Source of the DNA: Methanobrevibacter ruminantium
GTDB lineage: Archaea; Methanobacteriota; Methanobacteria; Methanobacteriales; Methanobacteriaceae
Reading direction: 5' to 3'
Length of the DNA: 64,000 nt
Assembly (NCBI GenBank): GCA_004553595.1
Contig: SFKZ01000004.1
Location: forward strand, 79,410-143,409
Both the position numbers and the translations under genes were made by a program. Below are positions 9,061 to 18,998 of this stretch, piece after piece; the stretch's first letter is position 1; each line of letters opens with the position of its first letter. Below the pieces are notes generated by a model. That model saw only the letters and a program-made list of their open reading frames with translations. It did no database searches and had not been told where the DNA came from.

Positions 9061-10038
9061 TTATTCATTCATTTTCAATACAGGATTCTTTTCCTGAGAG
9101 AATAAAACTGCTTTTTCATCACCATGTTCCAAATAAAGAACTTTTTCTTCTATTACATCACCAACAACAGCAACTTCAAATGAATATGGGCTTAAGGTGT
9201 CAATGATCTTTTGGCAGTTTTCCTCTTTAGCAGTCAAAATGAATGCCGCTCCAGGATAAGCCATTAGCCAATCTTCCCAAGAGACATCAGGATTTCTTGG
9301 AATCAAATCAAGGTTGACGCAAGCACCAACACCAGATGCCTCAAGAAGCATCTCTAAAGTGCCTAATGTTCCCGGATTACTGATATCCTTTCCAGCTGTA
9401 GGAAGATGTGCTTCAGCAATTTCCTGCATGACCTTTATTTGATCTTGAACCAACTTGTCATCCTTTTCATAGGTGGTGTCCCAATTTAAAGCAAATTGAG
9501 GATGCTGTCTGCCATCAGTATCAATAGCTACAATGACCTTATCGCCAACGCTTGCACCTGCAGAGGTGATTAATGAATCTTTCTTTGCAATACCTGCAAT
9601 AGCCACATCCAATGAATTGAATTCAGAATCTGGGTGAAGGTGCCCTCCAACCATAGGGACATTGAACTTCTTGCATCCATCAACAATACCTTGAAGAAGA
9701 TCATCATAGATTTCATCATCAAAAATGGACATTGTATTTACCATAGCTATTGGCTTTCCCCCCATAGCTGCAATGTCATTAACGTTTACAAGCACGGAAC
9801 AATAACCCGCCCAATAAGGATTTACACTCATCAATTGGCCCCAAATCCCATCGGCAGCAAGCAATATAACCTGATTGTTTCCAATGTCAATAGCTGAAGC
9901 ATCATCTCCAAAGTCAAGAAGGACTTCACCAGAGATATTATAGACTTCACCTAAGGTTTTTGTAACTTTTTCAATGGAATTCTTACGGCTGACTCCTACA
10001 AATCCCTGAAGTGATTTAACAAGTTCTTCAAAATCCAT
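9061..10038 (-). CDS. mmp2: Methanogenesis marker protein 2, AIR-synthase (PurM/SelD-like)
   Basis: 325 aa. It has the PurM/HypE/SelD/ThiL ATP-binding fold: [10 protein letters not shown] near 41-50, the Asp-rich [22 protein letters not shown] and a Gly-rich VVGDVI end. Mmp2 is the methanogen-specific branch of the AIR-synthase-related family; a phosphoryl or amide-activating ATPase reaction is likely but the substrate is not known. ATG at 10038 is 5 nt from AAGGTG and preferred over the ATG one codon earlier. It is last in the leftward nob1-DUF2117-mmp2 group. Confidence 0.88.
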   Translation of the reverse strand: MDFEELVKSLQGFVGVSRKNSIEKVTKTLGEVYNISGEVLLDFGDDASAIDIGNNQVILLAADGIWGQLMSVNPYWAGYCSVLVNVNDIAAMGGKPIAMVNTMSIFDDEIYDDLLQGIVDGCKKFNVPMVGGHLHPDSEFNSLDVAIAGIAKKDSLITSAGASVGDKVIVAIDTDGRQHPQFALNWDTTYEKDDKLVQDQIKVMQEIAEAHLPTAGKDISNPGTLGTLEMLLEASGVGACVNLDLIPRNPDVSWEDWLMAYPGAAFILTAKEENCQKIIDTLSPYSFEVAVVGDVIEEKVLYLEHGDEKAVLFSQEKNPVLKMNE

Positions 10039-10131
10039 CATTACACCTTTAATAATAAAAATAATTTAAAATAATTTAGATATTAAATCAATAATTTGCT
10101 CAATAATTGGCTATAAAAATAATTAAATAAA

Positions 10132-12225
10132 TCAATTCTGCCTATCAGAATCGTCGGATTCCTGTGAATCATCAACTGAATCTCCAAATTCCTCTTCAAT
10201 ATATTCAGCCCATCCATCGGATTCATCTGCATATTCACCAATAGACTCTTCTGAAGAAACATCATTTAAGTTTTCATCCAGATAAACCTCTTCAACTGGA
10301 ACATCTTCATAAATGACCTCTTCGTCATCATGCTCAACAAAAATCTCCTCAACCATAGGCTCATCTGAATCACGCTCAACATAAACCTCTTCAACTAAAG
10401 GTTCTCCTTTATCATGTTCAACATAAATCTCTTCAACGAAATGCTCATCGTTACCATGTTCAACATAGATTTCCTCAACTAAAGGCTCGTCGGCAGTTTC
10501 TTCTAATGGAACCTCATCATAATAAATGGAATCCTCTTCATCAGGATAAACTTCATCATCAAGATAAATCTCTTCATCGAAATAGACTTCTTCGTATTCA
10601 CCGGATCCATGTTCAACTAACAGCTCTTCAAGTTGAGCATCGGAAAGTTCCTCAAAATCATCAGCAGCATATTCTTCAAGTGGAAAATCATAATTTTCAT
10701 CCAAATAAATCTCTTCCCCTTCCTCTAAGGTCTCATATTCAAATCCATCAATGAACTCATCCAGATTTTCAACAAGTTCAGGATTTTCATCAACAACCTC
10801 CTGATAAGTGTCAATAACATTATAATCGCAATCCTTTTCGACAAAGCTTGGAACTATGTCCTTTACTTTCTCAACAAGATGATCCTTGAAAACATTGAAT
10901 ATGACAGCTTTAAATTCCTCTACAGAATTGTCTTTCTCATCAAAAGGCATTTCAAATGTGTCCTTTGACATGAAGATTTCCTCATTGATGTATTGGCCGA
11001 CAATATCATCAAAACCGGAAGCGACTTCAAGGAATATTGATTTTTCATTGACAAAGCCGTTTTCAACAACCTTATCCAAATCTCCATCAATGATTCCAAT
11101 GATTGGTATATTGAATCTGTACAAAATGTCAGAAGCGACCAATGAAGTGTCGTCACCTATTGTAACAACCAAGTCAAAGTCCTTGAATTTGTAAATGTCA
11201 TAAGCAGCATGATCCACATAAGCCACTTTAAAGGAATACTCATCCTCAGAAATTTCACCGGAGTAAAGATTTCTCTCAATATCATTTACATAAATATCAT
11301 TATTAGACAATATCCTTGGATTGATGTCTTCAGATTTTCTAAGCAAACCGGTTTTCACGATTATCCTTTCCAAATCAACAGGACCTAACTTTTCAAGTCC
11401 ATGATATTTGATGGTTCCGTTGATGATGTCTACAATCATTCCATCACGGGCAATGAGGACAATGGAATCTGCATTGGAATATCCAACAACAATTCCATTA
11501 ATGAAGATATTTTCATCAGGGCTTACGCCATGAATCTTACGGTAAGTGTAATTGCTGGTTTCATAATCATCATAGGATTGCAATAACTTTTCAATGGATT
11601 TTTCATCTTCACTCTCTTGATTATTTGAAAAATAGTCTGAAACAACTTCTTCCGGTGTGACTTCAATTAAATCCAAAGCTGCTTTCAAGCCACCAAATAG
11701 TTCTTCAAAGTTAAAGGAAAGAGACTCAAGCATATTTTTATCGCCTAAGCCTAAACGTGCCCTTTTGCTTTTTCTGCTTTTAGCCAATTGCTCATTCAAA
11801 ATCACATTCCAACTGATGATTGCACCATCTTCCTCTCCCGGCCTTTCTATTTGAATAACAGGAATGCTTGATTCATACAATGGCTTATGGTTGGTAGCTA
11901 AAAAATCCTCATTGGAAATCTGTTTGAAATAATGAGTAAATACCTTATAACCAAAAACACGTCCAGTTTCAGGAGACTTTCCATAATTCAATAGGAAAAT
12001 GACATCAGCACGTTCCCTGTTGAACAGCTCCAATGATTGACTAGGCAATAATTTCAATGATATGTCAATGACATCCTCTAATCCGGCATCGATTACTGCT
12101 GTTCTGCCCATTGTTCCACCTAAACGACAACTGACATTACCAAAATTAGACAGAATATCAATAATTTTTTCGGCCCACCCTGAATCAACTATTCCTGGAC
12201 CATGTACAACTACACCAATTTCCAT
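10132..12225 (-). CDS. DUF2117-type methanogen protein with acidic repeat tail
   Basis: 697 aa. The first ~450 residues match the methanogen DUF2117 type as I remember it (start MEIGVVVHGPGIVDSGWAEK, then a segment rich in Rossmann-like strands, FDLVVTIGDDTSLVASDILY). No catalytic motif is recognised. From about residue 480 the sequence is very acidic (Glu, Asp, Tyr, Val) with a 14-residue tandem repeat of type VEEIYVEHDxGEPL, four copies at about 583-636. The tail is probably disordered and could bind cations or basic partners. ATG at 12225 behind GGTGTGA is preferred over GTG two codons earlier. It starts 18 nt after nob1. Confidence 0.75.
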   Translation of the reverse strand: MEIGVVVHGPGIVDSGWAEKIIDILSNFGNVSCRLGGTMGRTAVIDAGLEDVIDISLKLLPSQSLELFNRERADVIFLLNYGKSPETGRVFGYKVFTHYFKQISNEDFLATNHKPLYESSIPVIQIERPGEEDGAIISWNVILNEQLAKSRKSKRARLGLGDKNMLESLSFNFEELFGGLKAALDLIEVTPEEVVSDYFSNNQESEDEKSIEKLLQSYDDYETSNYTYRKIHGVSPDENIFINGIVVGYSNADSIVLIARDGMIVDIINGTIKYHGLEKLGPVDLERIIVKTGLLRKSEDINPRILSNNDIYVNDIERNLYSGEISEDEYSFKVAYVDHAAYDIYKFKDFDLVVTIGDDTSLVASDILYRFNIPIIGIIDGDLDKVVENGFVNEKSIFLEVASGFDDIVGQYINEEIFMSKDTFEMPFDEKDNSVEEFKAVIFNVFKDHLVEKVKDIVPSFVEKDCDYNVIDTYQEVVDENPELVENLDEFIDGFEYETLEEGEEIYLDENYDFPLEEYAADDFEELSDAQLEELLVEHGSGEYEEVYFDEEIYLDDEVYPDEEDSIYYDEVPLEETADEPLVEEIYVEHGNDEHFVEEIYVEHDKGEPLVEEVYVERDSDEPMVEEIFVEHDDEEVIYEDVPVEEVYLDENLNDVSSEESIGEYADESDGWAEYIEEEFGDSVDDSQESDDSDRQN
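10318..10479 (-). repeat. 42-bp coding tandem repeat in the acidic tail
   Basis: Four imperfect copies of a 42-bp unit encode 14-residue blocks, each VEE[IV][YF]VE[HR] followed by a variable acidic/Gly segment and EP. Copies differ at synonymous and non-synonymous sites, so the duplication is not recent. Confidence 0.8.
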
Positions 12226-12242
12226 ATTCACACCAAATACGT

Positions 12243-12749
12243 TTAATAGGTTTTTATTCTTCTTTTAAATACTTTAGACCCGCATATTTCACAATCGTCA
12301 AAAGGATAGTCTGCATCAAACTCCTTCTTGCATCCTTCACATGTTTTAACCCAATTGTATATTCCCTTAATCCCTTCAGTTATTATGCTGTCATATGGAA
12401 TATCAATGATTTTCAAAACATTCTGCATTGAATAATCATCGGTTAAAACCTTAATGTTTTCATTTTCACTCTTTAAGTCTAAAGCTAAAGCCAATAGCTT
12501 TTTATCTGCTTCGGATAAACGCAAATCATCTCCAGATTTGGAGATAATTTCATTCAATTCTTCAATAAACTCTTCTTTTGGCTCTTTTATTATTATTTTT
12601 CCTTCTTCAATAGCTTGATCTAACAATATCTTGGATTTTAAGTCCTTTACTTCATCGGTTATCAGAGAAACAGTGAAGTTAAATTGGCTTTTTGGTTCAA
12701 AGCCATTGATAAATGCAGACGCATCCAAGATATAAAATAAATCATTCAT
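12243..12749 (-). CDS. Nob1-type PIN endoribonuclease with zinc ribbon
   Basis: 168 aa. PIN domain at 1 to about 120 with acidic residues in ILDASAFING, EADKKLLALA and VLTDDYSMQN, then a C-terminal zinc ribbon CEGCKK (about 138-143) and CEICGSK. This is the archaeal Nob1 layout; Nob1 cleaves precursor 16S rRNA at its 3' end during 30S maturation. There is no clear ribosome binding site; TATAAATATA begins about 23 nt before the ATG, so the mRNA may be leaderless. First gene of the leftward nob1-DUF2117-mmp2 set. Confidence 0.87.
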   Translation of the reverse strand: MNDLFYILDASAFINGFEPKSQFNFTVSLITDEVKDLKSKILLDQAIEEGKIIIKEPKEEFIEELNEIISKSGDDLRLSEADKKLLALALDLKSENENIKVLTDDYSMQNVLKIIDIPYDSIITEGIKGIYNWVKTCEGCKKEFDADYPFDDCEICGSKVFKRRIKTY

Positions 12750-12962
12750 AATAAATATATTTATATTTTAAATAAATAAAGTTAATGATATTAATTTAAG
12801 TAATAATCGTATAATTGCATATTTAAATAACATGCAAAATTCAATAAATTATAAAAAATATTTTATATGAAATCAATAAAAATTAATATGAAATATATCA
12901 ATTTAACATATTAATTTTAAAAAATTAGAAATTTATTAAAAAATAATCATGGAAGTGATCTT
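12750..12962. promoter_or_regulatory. Divergent promoter region nob1 / moaB
   Basis: 213 bp between oppositely oriented genes. A leftward TATA-like TATAAATATA lies about 23 nt from the nob1 ATG, consistent with a leaderless start. A rightward promoter for moaB must lie here too, but the AT-richness prevents a single choice. Confidence 0.45.
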
Positions 12963-13481
12963 ATGAAAAGCGAAACTATGGAATTGCATAAAAAGAAAGC
13001 ACCTATAAAAGTATCCTGTGGTGTAATCACTCTTAGTGACAGGTTTTCCAATGACAAGGAGGGGGAAGAAAAGGACTTGTCTGGAAAATACTTAAAAGAG
13101 GAATTGGCTAAAAAATATGATGTTGATGCTTACGCAATCATCCCTGACGAAATTGACACATTAAGACACACTATTGAGGAAATGATTGATAATGGAATAG
13201 AAGTCATCATTACAACTGGCGGAACAGGACTCGAATCAAGGGACATCACCATTGAAACAATAGAACCTCTTTTTGAAAAGGAAATCAAGGGATTTGGAGA
13301 AATATTCAGAGCTATTTCATATGAGGAATTAGGAGCAGGATCCCTATTGTCAAGAGCTACTGCAGGAATCTATAGAAAAACCATGATATTCGCAATGCCT
13401 GGCTCTCCAAATGCAGTAAAGACTGGCCTTGGAATCATTATTGATGAATTAGGTCACTTGAAAAAACATGCAACAAAATAA
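12963..13481 (+). CDS. moaB: MoaB/Mog family molybdopterin biosynthesis protein
   Basis: 172 aa, MoCF-biosynthesis fold. Landmarks: GVITLSDRFS (about 20-29), the substrate-binding TTGGTGLESRDITIE and the FAMPGSPNAVKTG loop near the end. The family adenylylates molybdopterin before metal insertion; archaeal copies may serve tungsten cofactor. The N-terminal ~15 residues are Lys-rich. The start ATG is preceded by GGAAGTGATC. It is a single-gene unit facing pyrE. Confidence 0.9.
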   Translation: MKSETMELHKKKAPIKVSCGVITLSDRFSNDKEGEEKDLSGKYLKEELAKKYDVDAYAIIPDEIDTLRHTIEEMIDNGIEVIITTGGTGLESRDITIETIEPLFEKEIKGFGEIFRAISYEELGAGSLLSRATAGIYRKTMIFAMPGSPNAVKTGLGIIIDELGHLKKHATK

Positions 13482-13634
13482 TTTTTATAAACAACTAAAG
13501 AATAAATAAAAAAATGGTTAAGAGAATGAAATAATTAAATGAACCTATAAAAAAATAAAAAATTAAAAAAATAAAAAAATAGAAAAAAAGAGAAATATAA
13601 AAGAATTAAAAAACGATTGTTTTTTTAAATTCAA
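13482..13634. terminator. Convergent terminator region moaB / pyrE
   Basis: The 153 bp between the two convergent stops is A-rich on the plus strand from about 13505, that is a series of T-runs (5-8 nt) in the leftward pyrE transcript. No strong hairpin is present. Confidence 0.5.
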
Positions 13635-14159
13635 TTATTCAAAAAATTCGCTTACGGAAATTAATGGTTCAAGTGTGATTCCTTCATTTGCGAAGGTCTC
13701 CATTGCACCTTCTTCCCTGTCCACAACAACAAATGCTTTTTTAACTACTCCTCCATTATCAAGTATTGCATTTATTGCTTTTAATAAAGATCCACCAGTG
13801 GTAGTAACATCTTCAACAAGTATTACATTGTCACCTTCAAGCAAATCTCCCTCAATCAATTTGGAAGTTCCGTAACCTTTTTTCTCTTTTCTAATCATTA
13901 AGAGAGGTTTTCTTGATTCAAGTGAAACAGCGGTTGCAATAGGAACCGCACCTAATGCAGGGCCTGCAATCTTATCAATGTCATCATCAACCTTTTCATT
14001 GATCAGTTTAGCTATAGTGGACAATATTTCAGGTTCGGTTATGGCCCTTTTCATATTGACATAATAATTACTTTTTTTACCTGAAGCAAGAATGAAATCT
14101 CCTTCTTCAAACACCTTGTTTTCCTTTAATATCTCAATCAAATACTCTTTTGTAACCAT
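13635..14159 (-). CDS. pyrE: Orotate phosphoribosyltransferase
   Basis: 174 aa, type I phosphoribosyltransferase fold. The PRPP-binding motif [15 protein letters not shown] is at about 114-128; Lys-rich [12 protein letters not shown] (flexible loop) and YVNMKRA are also present. It converts orotate and PRPP to OMP in pyrimidine synthesis, matching carA/carB elsewhere in the window. ATG at 14159 is chosen; the GTG three codons upstream overlaps the TGTGAT ribosome binding site. It lies 25 nt behind the PRC-barrel gene. Confidence 0.94.
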   Translation of the reverse strand: MVTKEYLIEILKENKVFEEGDFILASGKKSNYYVNMKRAITEPEILSTIAKLINEKVDDDIDKIAGPALGAVPIATAVSLESRKPLLMIRKEKKGYGTSKLIEGDLLEGDNVILVEDVTTTGGSLLKAINAILDNGGVVKKAFVVVDREEGAMETFANEGITLEPLISVSEFFE

Positions 14160-14184
14160 TGAAATCACAACTTGTAAAAATGAA

Positions 14185-14469
14185 TTATAATTGACTTTTC
14201 AAATCCTCGATTTCCTCTTCCATTTGAGCAAGTTCCTCATCGAAAACGTCTTTCAAGATAATCTTGTCCCCAATTTTACTGATCATATCAAAAGGAATTA
14301 CCAATTCACTTTTGCTGATGTTTAAGGATTCTTGAATTCCTCCTTTAGATACTATGATTGATTCTATGAAATTTTCTTCCAGGTCAACCTCAACATCAAC
14401 AACCTTTCCCATACTTATTACGTCGTTGCCTAAAACCTCTTTACCGACTAATTCCTTAACTATTCTCAT
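14185..14469 (-). CDS. PRC-barrel domain protein
   Basis: 94 aa. Single PRC-barrel: [23 protein letters not shown] at the start and [19 protein letters not shown] near 65-80, followed by a short acidic coiled tail ([11 protein letters not shown]). Archaeal stand-alone PRC-barrel proteins are thought to bind RNA or other proteins; their role is open. The ribosome binding site is GGAGAG. It is co-oriented with pyrE and probably co-transcribed. Confidence 0.85.
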   Translation of the reverse strand: MRIVKELVGKEVLGNDVISMGKVVDVEVDLEENFIESIIVSKGGIQESLNISKSELVIPFDMISKIGDKIILKDVFDEELAQMEEEIEDLKSQL

Positions 14470-14708
14470 AAAAATCTCTCCGAAAATAAGTTAGATAATA
14501 ATTGTAATTGAAAATTTTTATATTAATAAACAATTAATAAACAATATTCTTTTTATTTTAATCAATTAATAAATATTTTGAAAAAATAAATGAAAATAAA
14601 AATAATTATGAAAAAGTAAAAAAAAGTAAAAAATCGATAGAAATAAAAAAATAAAAAATAAAAAATAAAAAAATAGAAAGAATGAAAAGAAAAAGATAAA
14701 GATTTAAT

Positions 14709-14822
14709 TTAATCCTCACTGTTCCATTTTAATGCACCATACACAATACAAATTAATGTAATTAAAATTATTAATACATAAGCTCCCCAAATCCAAGGAT
14801 CTTCAATTCCTAAAACTACCAT
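14709..14822 (-). CDS. Small symporter accessory membrane peptide (37 aa)
   Basis: 37 aa: MVVLGIEDPWIWGAYVLIIL and on to a Lys-Trp-Asn-Ser-Glu-Asp end, with one transmembrane helix at about 12-31 and an Asp-Pro-Trp start. It begins 8 nt after the symporter stop behind a perfect AGGTGAT. Tiny proteins of this pattern placed next to sodium:solute symporters are known as symporter small accessory proteins; position and sequence both fit. It probably stabilises or regulates the transporter. Confidence 0.85.
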   Translation of the reverse strand: MVVLGIEDPWIWGAYVLIILITLICIVYGALKWNSED

Positions 14823-14830
14823 AATATCAC

Positions 14831-16480
14831 CTATTCTTTAGAAATCCCCTCAAAGGATTTGTCAAGGACTTTTTCATCAATTGGTTGTGTAAGCAAACTT
14901 ACTACAATGGTAAATATTGCAGAAACAGGTATAGCAAAAATCATTACGTCAATTGAATACCAAGGCATGGTATTGATTAACATGTCTACACCAAATATGA
15001 ATTTACAAATACCAAGACCTGTTGCAGTTTTCTTAAATACGAATACAAGCAAGAATAAACTTGTTAATGTACCGGATAAAAGTCCTGCAATTGCACCTTC
15101 CTTAGTTGTGCGTTTCCAGAATAAAGCTGCACAATAAACCGGCAAGAATGCTGCTGCACATAATCCCATGAACAATGAAGTACCAAGTGCTACAATACTG
15201 CCAGGCAATGCTAAACCAATTACCAATGAAAGAATAACTGCTATTAAAATACCTGCTTGGCTAACTGAAATAAATCCAATTTTACTTTCTTCTACAGCCT
15301 TGTTTGCATTGAGTTCCTCTTCACTGTACTCATCAGAACCGCCTCTGTTTCTAATTGCATCTACAATATCATGACCTAATGCAGTTCCTTGAGTGTGGTA
15401 CTGAGAACTTAAAGTGGACATAGCTGCTGCAAGCAATGACAATAGGAATATGTATACGAACCATTCCGGAAGCGCTGTTGAAATGAATGTTGGAATGATT
15501 GAATCCATGTTTCCACCAACATAATCAATTGCAATCTGTCCGAAATTCTGATAGAAGTATACATTGGATAAGGAACCTACAATATAAGCGGTACAAGTCA
15601 TTACAACAATGAAGATAGCACCGATTAAAAGAGATCTGTGTAATTCCTTGTTAGATTTTACAGTCATGAATCTTACTGCAAGCTGTGGTTGAGCCAATGC
15701 ACCGATACCTACACCCATAATGGTTGTGGTTACAAGAGACCACCAGAACGGACTTCCAAGTGTTGGGAAACTTGTCCAACCTGTACCTCCTTCGGCGATA
15801 GCATCAGGAGGATAAAGGTGAGCCATATTTGTAAGTGCAGTATTTGCTTCAGTAACACCACCCAATACCCAGTAAATGAATACAAGCAAGATTATCATAC
15901 CGACAAACATGATTGTTCCTTGCAATGCATCGGTATACATAACACCTTTTAAACCACCGAACAATACATAAGCACAGATGACAACTGCAAGCACCAAAAG
16001 CGCTAAATTAAAGTCAAGCATTAAAGAGCTTTCCATAAATCTTGCTGCACCAATAAGAACTACAGCCGCATAAATCGGCATAGCACAGAAGATTAAAATT
16101 CCACTAAAGTACTGTATGAATTTACTATTGAATCTGCGGCCTAAAAACTCTGGAAATGTAAGGGATCCAAGATTTTTACCCATTCTACGAGTTCTTTTAC
16201 CAAAGAATACGAATGCGATGAAAACCCCTACGAAAATATTTAAGAATACAAGCCAAAGTATACCCATACCGTATTTACCTGCAACCCCTCCGAAACCGAC
16301 TATAGCTGCAGTGGAAATGAAAGTAGCCCCATAACTTAATGCCATGATATATGGGTGAGTTTCCCTACCTGCAATCATAAAGTCTTCTGAGGAATTAGTT
16401 CTCTTCCAAGCAAGGTATCCGACATACCCTACCATAATAAAATAGACGATAAAAACTATTCCTAATAAAAAGTAATTCAT
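14831..16480 (-). CDS. Sodium:solute symporter family transporter
   Basis: 549 aa with about 13 hydrophobic helices, as usual for the SSS (PutP/PanF-like) family. Conserved pieces: GRETHPYIMALSYGATFIST near 38-57, GGLKGVMYTDALQGTIM near 174-190, and SLLAAAMSTLSSQYHTQGTALGHDI near 344-368. Na+-coupled uptake is expected. The substrate cannot be read from sequence; a divergent aryl-acid CoA ligase makes an organic acid plausible. Start ATG behind AGAGG. The 37-aa partner follows directly. Confidence 0.9.
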   Translation of the reverse strand: MNYFLLGIVFIVYFIMVGYVGYLAWKRTNSSEDFMIAGRETHPYIMALSYGATFISTAAIVGFGGVAGKYGMGILWLVFLNIFVGVFIAFVFFGKRTRRMGKNLGSLTFPEFLGRRFNSKFIQYFSGILIFCAMPIYAAVVLIGAARFMESSLMLDFNLALLVLAVVICAYVLFGGLKGVMYTDALQGTIMFVGMIILLVFIYWVLGGVTEANTALTNMAHLYPPDAIAEGGTGWTSFPTLGSPFWWSLVTTTIMGVGIGALAQPQLAVRFMTVKSNKELHRSLLIGAIFIVVMTCTAYIVGSLSNVYFYQNFGQIAIDYVGGNMDSIIPTFISTALPEWFVYIFLLSLLAAAMSTLSSQYHTQGTALGHDIVDAIRNRGGSDEYSEEELNANKAVEESKIGFISVSQAGILIAVILSLVIGLALPGSIVALGTSLFMGLCAAAFLPVYCAALFWKRTTKEGAIAGLLSGTLTSLFLLVFVFKKTATGLGICKFIFGVDMLINTMPWYSIDVMIFAIPVSAIFTIVVSLLTQPIDEKVLDKSFEGISKE

Positions 16481-17043
16481 CCAAAAACCTCTAAATAAAG
16501 ATCAGTATTAAAAATAATTATTTTGAATATTTTATCCTAAACGCTTTTCTAAAATTTCAATTATAAAATAACATTCAAAAAATAATTAATAATATTTAAT
16601 AAAAATGAACAAAATTTATCATTATAGAAAATAATTCATTTAGAATAGTAAAATTTAATAAATAATACTTTTACACAATAATCTTTAATTTATATTATAT
16701 ATAAATTTTTTTAGAAATTACTAAAAAATATATGGAACCTTATTAAGTCTTAATAAAGTTAATAAATTGATTAAATAGAATATTTTGGAAAATAAAAACT
16801 AAACTGTGCAGAAATGAACAAAAAATATACAATTTATACATTAAAAAGAATTTTTAAACTAGTAAACTTATTAATGATTAAAAATAAATTAAATAATGTT
16901 ATTAAATTATAAGTTTTAAAACGGTTTTATTTAAAAAATAATTTAATTCATATGACTATTATTTTAAATCAAAATAAATCTTAAATTTATAATGTTAAGT
17001 AAATTATTACTCAAAAGACATATTGAATCATTGGAGAAATTAT
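16481..17043. promoter_or_regulatory. Divergent promoter region symporter / aryl-CoA ligase
   Basis: 563 bp without a gene. It holds a strong TATA-like stretch TTTATATTATATATAAATTT at about 16689-16708 usable in either direction, and the palindrome listed separately at 16740-16756. Long divergent leaders suggest regulated transcription of both units. Confidence 0.45.
16740..16756. promoter_or_regulatory. Perfect palindrome, candidate operator
   Basis: TTATTAAG-T-CTTAATAA, 8-bp arms around one base, about 32 bp from the TATA-like stretch in the divergent region. The size fits a dimeric helix-turn-helix regulator site. In such AT-rich DNA a chance occurrence is possible. Confidence 0.35.
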
Positions 17044-18345
17044 ATGATTTGGAATGAAAAAGCAGAATGTATGGAAAGGGAAGAAAAAGAGGAAATGCAA
17101 CTTGCCCTATTCCAACAACAAGTAAAAAGAGTTTATGAAAATGTCCCATTCTACAAGAAAAAGTTTGATGATGCTGGATTCCATCCAGATGACTTGAAAA
17201 CTCTTGACGACATTAGCAAAATACCATTTACAACAAAAGCTGATTTAAGGGAAGCTTACCCATTCGGATTATTTGCTGTACCAGATGACGAAATTATAGA
17301 AATCCACAGTACCTCAGGAACCACTGGAACCCCTGTTGTATCAGGATATACCCAAAAAGATATAGACATATGGGGAGAATGTACTGCAAGAGCTATTGCT
17401 ATGGCTGGAGGAGACAAAAACTCTAAAATTCAAAATTCATACGGATACGGATTATTCACTGGAGGATTTGGAATCGACCACGGTGCAAAGGCAATGGGTG
17501 CAACAGTTATACCAATGTCTTCAGGAAACACTGCAAGACAATTGAAGATTATGGAAGACTTCCAAAGCGATATCCTAACATGTACTCCTTCCTATGCAAT
17601 GTATTTAGCAGAATCCCTTGAAAAAGAAGGATTCAATGCGGAAAGCATCAGTTTGCATGCAGGAATTTTCGGAGCTGAGATGTGGACTGAAGAAATGAGA
17701 CATAGCTTAGAGGAAAAGCTTGGAATTACTGCGCATAACATTTATGGATTAACTGAATTGATGGGTCCGGGAGTATCTACAGAATGTGAATACCAAACAG
17801 GATTACACATACAAGAAGATCATTTCTATCCAGAAATCATCGACTCCGAAACTGGAGAACCCCTTGAAGATGGGCAAAAAGGGGAATTGGTCTTAACCAA
17901 CCTTACAAGAGAAGGAATGCCTGTTATCAGATTCAGAACAAAAGACATTACTGCACTTAGAAGAGATAAATGCCCTTGTGGAAGAACCACTGTTAGAATG
18001 GACAGAATCACTGGTAGAAGCGACGACATGTTAAAAATCAAGGGAGTAATGGTTTACCCATCTCAAATCGAAGCTGCTATCTTGCAAATTGAAGGATTAA
18101 CTGCAAACTATCAAATTCATGTTTCCAGACCAAAAACACTTGATGAAATTGAAGTGAAAGTGGAAACTTCTTCAGAATTGTTCTCTGATGAAATGAAGAA
18201 GATTGAAGAATTTGAAAGAAGAATTGCTAAGAAAATCCAAAGTGCAATTGGAATTAGTGTAGATGTAACTTTAGTAGAACCTGAATCCTTACCAAGAAGT
18301 GAAGGAAAAGCTATTAGAGTGATTGATGAGAGGAACTTTGATTAG
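17044..18345 (+). CDS. Phenylacetate-CoA ligase family protein (PaaK-like)
   Basis: 433 aa adenylate-forming enzyme. It starts [23 protein letters not shown]-binding [24 protein letters not shown], and YGLTEL(M)GPGVSTEC are PaaK family motifs, with FRTKDI and [20 protein letters not shown] in the C-terminal part. It makes aryl-acetyl-CoA from phenylacetate or indoleacetate and ATP. In methanogens this can feed aromatic amino acid formation through indolepyruvate oxidoreductase. ATG at 17044 has TGGAG 7 nt upstream and is preferred over TTG at 17023. An ACT protein follows. Confidence 0.9.
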   Translation: MIWNEKAECMEREEKEEMQLALFQQQVKRVYENVPFYKKKFDDAGFHPDDLKTLDDISKIPFTTKADLREAYPFGLFAVPDDEIIEIHSTSGTTGTPVVSGYTQKDIDIWGECTARAIAMAGGDKNSKIQNSYGYGLFTGGFGIDHGAKAMGATVIPMSSGNTARQLKIMEDFQSDILTCTPSYAMYLAESLEKEGFNAESISLHAGIFGAEMWTEEMRHSLEEKLGITAHNIYGLTELMGPGVSTECEYQTGLHIQEDHFYPEIIDSETGEPLEDGQKGELVLTNLTREGMPVIRFRTKDITALRRDKCPCGRTTVRMDRITGRSDDMLKIKGVMVYPSQIEAAILQIEGLTANYQIHVSRPKTLDEIEVKVETSSELFSDEMKKIEEFERRIAKKIQSAIGISVDVTLVEPESLPRSEGKAIRVIDERNFD

Positions 18346-18394
18346 TTGAACTTTAATAAATATATTTTATATCAATTATTAAGAAAGTGATAAT

Positions 18395-18826
18395 ATGAGT
18401 GTAAAACAACTTTCCGTATTTCTTGAAAATAAAGAAGGAAAATTAAAAAAAGCGGTTAATGCAATGTCACAGGCAGGAGTGAACATTAGAGCTCTTTCCA
18501 TTGCAGACAGTTCCAAATATGGAATTTTAAGATTAATCGTTTCAGACAATGAAGTGGCAATCAAAGCTTTAAAAGAAGAAAAATTCACAGTCAAAGAAAC
18601 TGATGTACTTGTTGTAGGGGTTAAAGACGAACCTAACGGCCTTAACACCATGCTTGAAATCCTTGAAAAGGAAAGCATAAATGTTGAATACCTATATGCA
18701 TTCGTAAGCTCTAAAACAGATGAAGCTATTGTTGTCGTTAAAATCGAAAACTATGAAGACGGTGTAAAAGCATTGAAAGATGCAGATGCCAACCTCTTAT
18801 CCAAAGAAGATTTAGCCGAATTGTAA
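18395..18826 (+). CDS. Tandem ACT-domain protein
   Basis: 143 aa with two ACT domains: KQLSVFLENKEGKLKKAVNA (about 3-22) and NTMLEILEKESINVEYLYAF (about 87-106). ACT proteins are often encoded next to PaaK-type ligases and indolepyruvate oxidoreductase and probably sense an aromatic amino acid to regulate them. It lies 49 bp after the ligase stop with GTGAT before the ATG; likely co-transcribed. Confidence 0.9.
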   Translation: MSVKQLSVFLENKEGKLKKAVNAMSQAGVNIRALSIADSSKYGILRLIVSDNEVAIKALKEEKFTVKETDVLVVGVKDEPNGLNTMLEILEKESINVEYLYAFVSSKTDEAIVVVKIENYEDGVKALKDADANLLSKEDLAEL

Positions 18827-18890
18827 ATCTTCTTATTTTCTCTTTTTTTAAAACTTTACTTTTTTAATTTTGCTATTTTCAGCTTTTTTT
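18827..18890 (+). terminator. T-rich terminator after ACT gene
   Basis: Directly after the ACT stop there are successive T-runs, including seven T at 18841-18847 and further runs to 18890. This is the usual archaeal terminator form without a hairpin. Confidence 0.55.
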
Positions 18891-18998
18891 ATTATTTGTT
18901 TTTTATTTGCATATCTTTATCCTTTAATTGTTTTTTCTTGATTAATTTAAAAAAATTAATAATATGAAAATAAGATAAAAATAGCCTAATAAAATAAA

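Noticed and set aside
10506..10754. Plus-strand frame rich in His, Gln and Asn
   Set aside because: Antisense shadow of the Glu/Asp-rich repeat tail of the DUF2117-type gene.
16964..17149. Small minus-strand hydrophobic frame at the aryl-CoA ligase start
   Set aside because: Overlaps the 5' end of the ligase gene in antisense and has no ribosome binding site.
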